Shown here: positions 62,303 to 64,000 of the stretch, in pieces
How positions within the stretch are numbered: position 1 is the stretch's first letter
Layout: each line of letters opens with the position of its first letter
DNA from: Christensenella sp. UBA2853
GTDB taxonomy: Bacteria; Bacillota; Clostridia; Christensenellales; Aristaeellaceae
DNA: 64,000 nt
Direction: 5' to 3'
NCBI GenBank assembly: GCA_002350845.1
Contig: DEFL01000033.1
Coordinates: 14,818 to 78,817, forward strand
Program-made: the position numbers and the translations under genes
The notes under the pieces: generated by a model
What the model saw: only the letters and a program-made list of their open reading frames with translations
The model's database searches: none
Told to the model about the DNA's origin: nothing

Positions 62303-62397
62303 GCTCTCAGACTCCTTTCTTATTTCCCGCCGGTTTCCTGTTCAGTTCTTCTCCGGCACCGACTTTTGTACTGCTGTGTTTTTTCATTTCCCGGGCT

Positions 62398-62814
62398 TCA
62401 ATCCCCGATGCTTTTAAGATATGCCAGCGCCTTTAGTGCCATCTGATCATCCCAAGAATCCATGAGGAAGACGCCATCCTGCGCATGGTGCTGCCGCAGC
62501 ACAGCTCTTTCGCTGCAGAGGAGCGCGTCATCCAGCCAGACGAAAGGCATGGAGAAATCGATGGCTTCCGTTTTCAGCGTATGCCAGTGCGTGGGCCTGA
62601 CCGTTCTGTGCAGTCTGTCAACAAGCGGCTTGGGCAGACCGTTTTGTTCCAGCCATTGTGCACACTGATTGGATCCCCACCTGCAGTGGGTTGTCAGCCA
62701 GTAGGTCGAGTGCGGGAAGCGCTCAAGAATATACTCCAGCAAATCCACAATGTCCGACATTGGGGAGGCTGTCCCGACGAGTACGCCGTCAATATCCAGA
62801 TAGATATTCATCAT
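62398..62814 (-). CDS. Small HAD-like protein (HAD domain of RNA-repair type)
   Basis: A protein of about 138 residues with the HAD motif I NIYLDIDGVLVG and a later SMPFVWLDDALL acidic pair. Between them lies WLTTHCRWGSNQCAQWLEQNG, as in the HAD modules linked to Swiss-army-knife RNA repair proteins. It is likely a phosphatase of unknown substrate. Two adjacent ATGs (62814, 62811) are possible starts; an earlier one at 62853 is unlikely. Confidence 0.72.
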   Translation of the reverse strand: MMNIYLDIDGVLVGTASPMSDIVDLLEYILERFPHSTYWLTTHCRWGSNQCAQWLEQNGLPKPLVDRLHRTVRPTHWHTLKTEAIDFSMPFVWLDDALLCSERAVLRQHHAQDGVFLMDSWDDQMALKALAYLKSIGD

Positions 62815-62877
62815 GCATTGTTTCCCTGTATCCATTTGGAAAGTGATGTCCAATTTGCCTGTTCATCTCCGGGCATG

Positions 62878-62906
62878 ATTATACCACGATTGAAATAACG
62901 TGACCA
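62878..62906 (-). promoter_or_regulatory. Promoter of the small HAD gene
   Basis: On the minus strand TGGTCA (62906-62901), 17-base spacer, TATAAT (62883-62878) preceded by TGG. Confidence 0.55.
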
Positions 62907-62987
62907 TTCCGGGCTGAGAACGCCGTCAGAAGACCGCCCTCTGCTCCCCGGTTTTTGTCCTTGGATGGTCCCACACAGCCAAACTTA

Positions 62988-62996
62988 TGCTATACT
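62988..62996 (+). promoter_or_regulatory. Extended -10 promoter of cdd
   Basis: TGC-TATACT at 62988-62996, the same element type as for tldD; -35 weak. TGGAGG lies before the ATG at 63088. Confidence 0.5.
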
Positions 62997-63087
62997 GTAA
63001 TCCATCACATCTGCTCCCCCGACAGCAGGTGCATGCAGCATGCCTGGCACACGGACATGCAAACACGGTGACTGGAGGTTGAATTCC

Positions 63088-63483
63088 ATGAATGTAACTG
63101 ATAAAGAACTGATTGAAAAAGCAACAGAAGCCATGCATAACGCCTATGCCCCCTATTCCAATTTCCCGGTTGGCGCATGCCTGCTCAGTGCCGACGGCAG
63201 GACGTTCACCGGCTGCAACGTGGAGAATGCTTCTCTCGGTGCCACAAACTGCGCAGAACGCACGGCTGTGTTTAAAGCCATCAGCGAAGGCGTCCGTGAT
63301 TTTGTGGCTATCGCAGTCGTCGCAGAAAAAGGCATGGCCTGGCCCTGTGCCATCTGCCGTCAGGTGCTCAATGAATTTGCTCCGAATATCCGCGTGATCG
63401 TTGCCTATCAGGATCATGTGGAAGAAGCACCGCTATCCGAACTGCTTCCTCACGCATTCGGCCCCAAGGATCTGAACAAGTAA
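63088..63483 (+). CDS. cdd: Cytidine deaminase
   Basis: A 131-residue CDA of normal length. The substrate loop FPVGACLLSADGRTFTGCNVENAS, the active-site CAERTAVF (zinc Cys and catalytic Glu) and PCAICRQVL (two zinc Cys) are all present. It deaminates cytidine and deoxycytidine for pyrimidine salvage. ATG 63088 after TGGAGG is used; a longer frame to 63040 has no ribosome site. Confidence 0.96.
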   Translation: MNVTDKELIEKATEAMHNAYAPYSNFPVGACLLSADGRTFTGCNVENASLGATNCAERTAVFKAISEGVRDFVAIAVVAEKGMAWPCAICRQVLNEFAPNIRVIVAYQDHVEEAPLSELLPHAFGPKDLNK

Positions 63484-63523
63484 ACTGCCGTCTGCATGGC
63501 AGGCGACGCTCCATTCAGCAGAC

Positions 63524-63575
63524 GAAAAAAGCGCAGAATTTCCCGGATCGTCCCCGGTTTTCTGCGCTTTTTGCA
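63524..63575. terminator. Bidirectional terminator between cdd and the tRNA cluster
   Basis: AAAAAGCGCAGAA (63526-63538) pairs with TTCTGCGCTTTTT (63560-63572), with inner CCGG/CCGG; ends cdd and the minus-strand tRNA transcript. Confidence 0.88.
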
Positions 63576-63657
63576 TGCCTTTCTGCATCAGCATGTCATA
63601 GGAATAAAAAAACAGCGTATCACGATTCGTGTACGCCGATTCGACCATATGGTCAAG

Positions 63658-63729
63658 AGGTGCCACCCAGATTTGAACTGGGGAATAAAGGTTTTGCAGA
63701 CCTTTGCCTTACCACTTGGCCATGGCACC
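63658..63729 (-). tRNA. tRNA-Cys (GCA)
   Basis: A cloverleaf with a 7-bp acceptor stem (GGTGCCA/TGGCACC), anticodon loop CTGCAAA (anticodon GCA) and U73. The 3' CCA is not encoded. Confidence 0.92.
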
Positions 63730-63735
63730 AAGAAG

Positions 63736-63811
63736 TGGAGCGGTAGACGGGATTCGGACCCGCGACATCCACCTTGGCAAGGTGGCACTCTACCAGCTGA
63801 GCTACTACCGC
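63736..63811 (-). tRNA. tRNA-Gly (GCC)
   Basis: Acceptor GCGGTAG/CTACCGC, anticodon loop with GCC (CTTGCCAAG), U73 and encoded CCA (63736-63738). Confidence 0.94.
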
Positions 63812-63816
63812 AAATG

Positions 63817-63889
63817 TGCCTTGGGGCGGAATCGAACCACCGACACGCAGATTTTCAGTCTACTGCTCTACCGACTGAGCTACCAAGGC
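63817..63889 (-). tRNA. tRNA-Phe (GAA)
   Basis: Acceptor GCCTTGG/CCAAGGC, anticodon loop CTGAAAA (GAA), A73. CCA is not encoded. Confidence 0.94.
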
Positions 63890-63893
63890 ATAA

Positions 63894-63970
63894 TGGCGAC
63901 CCGGATGGGGCTCGAACCCACGACCTCCAGCGTGACAGGCTGGCGCTCTAACCAACTGAGCTACCGGGCC
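63894..63970 (-). tRNA. tRNA-Asp (GTC)
   Basis: Acceptor GGCCCGG/CCGGGTC, anticodon loop CTGTCAC (GTC), G73 and encoded CCA. A GUN anticodon, so a target of Tgt. Confidence 0.94.
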
Positions 63971-63978
63971 ATCCTTGT

Positions 63979-64000
63979 TGGTGGGAACAACAGGGCTCGA
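63979..64000 (-). tRNA. 3' end of a fifth tRNA (truncated at window edge)
   Basis: On the minus strand the TCGAGC of a T-loop, a five-base arm, a seven-base acceptor arm TGTTCCC, A73 and encoded CCA. The anticodon lies beyond the edge, so identity is unknown. Confidence 0.8.

Noticed and set aside
63496..63951. A 151-codon frame across the tRNA cluster
   Set aside because: It overlaps four clear tRNA genes on the other strand.

Overview
The window looks like about 64 kb of chromosome from a low-to-mid GC Gram-positive anaerobe of the class Clostridia. Support comes from a T-box leader before ileS, RqcH (NFACT), an Spx/ArsC-like protein, XRE and RpiR regulators, an LtaS-like enzyme, the rpsO-pnp pair, a YetA-type lyase and many AGGAGG ribosome sites. 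I cannot name a genus from sequence alone; a gut or rumen pectin user fits the gene content.

Layout. Positions 1-4080 hold the end of an oligopeptide-type ABC operon whose two ATPases carry long helical insertions, the second fused to a membrane-anchored N-terminal part. Positions 4081-8340 hold tldD/tldE flanked by decayed DNA, including an IS1182-like transposase remnant. Positions 8344-10400 encode two CobW-type GTPases, one with a huge histidine-rich loop and one fused to a YcgQ/DUF1980-like domain. Positions 10464-28724 are mostly housekeeping: HAD phosphatase, rqcH, a secreted protein with two flavinylation motifs, rpsO, pnp, an M16 peptidase, ruvX, DUF1292, a PdaC-like deacetylase, an M32 carboxypeptidase, a sirtuin, a nitroreductase-like protein, an RpiR regulator, a BaiN/YhiN-like flavoprotein, a DEDDh exonuclease and a TGS-uridine-kinase protein. 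Positions 28740-32836 hold a two-HTH regulator and ileS under an Ile T-box.

Positions 32954-56759 are largely on the minus strand and form a plant cell-wall (pectin, arabinan, rhamnogalacturonan) utilisation region. It contains a peptide-family ABC importer (binding protein, DppD, DppF, DppB, DppC, then a C39-like protein), a 29-residue six-cysteine peptide unit just upstream of the binding protein, a CE8-like/CE12 fusion, GH43, araB, and a six-gene operon (HAD, DUF2264, an unknown barrel-like protein, a YetA/PcRGLX lyase, an LtaS-like membrane enzyme, heparinase II/III-like). A plus-strand MATE exporter sits between them. The likely logic is de-esterification and lyase or glycosidase cleavage of pectic oligosaccharides, uptake by the peptide-type importer, and arabinose entry through GH43 and AraB.

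Positions 56994-63483 hold a degenerate GH4-like protein, an RlmI-like methyltransferase, an RluA-type pseudouridine synthase, tgt, a hydrolase, an Spx/ArsC-like protein, a small HAD protein and cdd. The right edge is a minus-strand tRNA cluster (Cys, Gly, Phe, Asp and a truncated fifth).

The most interesting items are the six-cysteine peptide unit before the ABC importer, the doubly flavinylatable secreted protein, the membrane-fused ABC ATPase with NBD insertions, the GTPase-DUF1980 fusion, and the enzymes that seem to have lost catalytic residues (CE8 domain, GH4-like).
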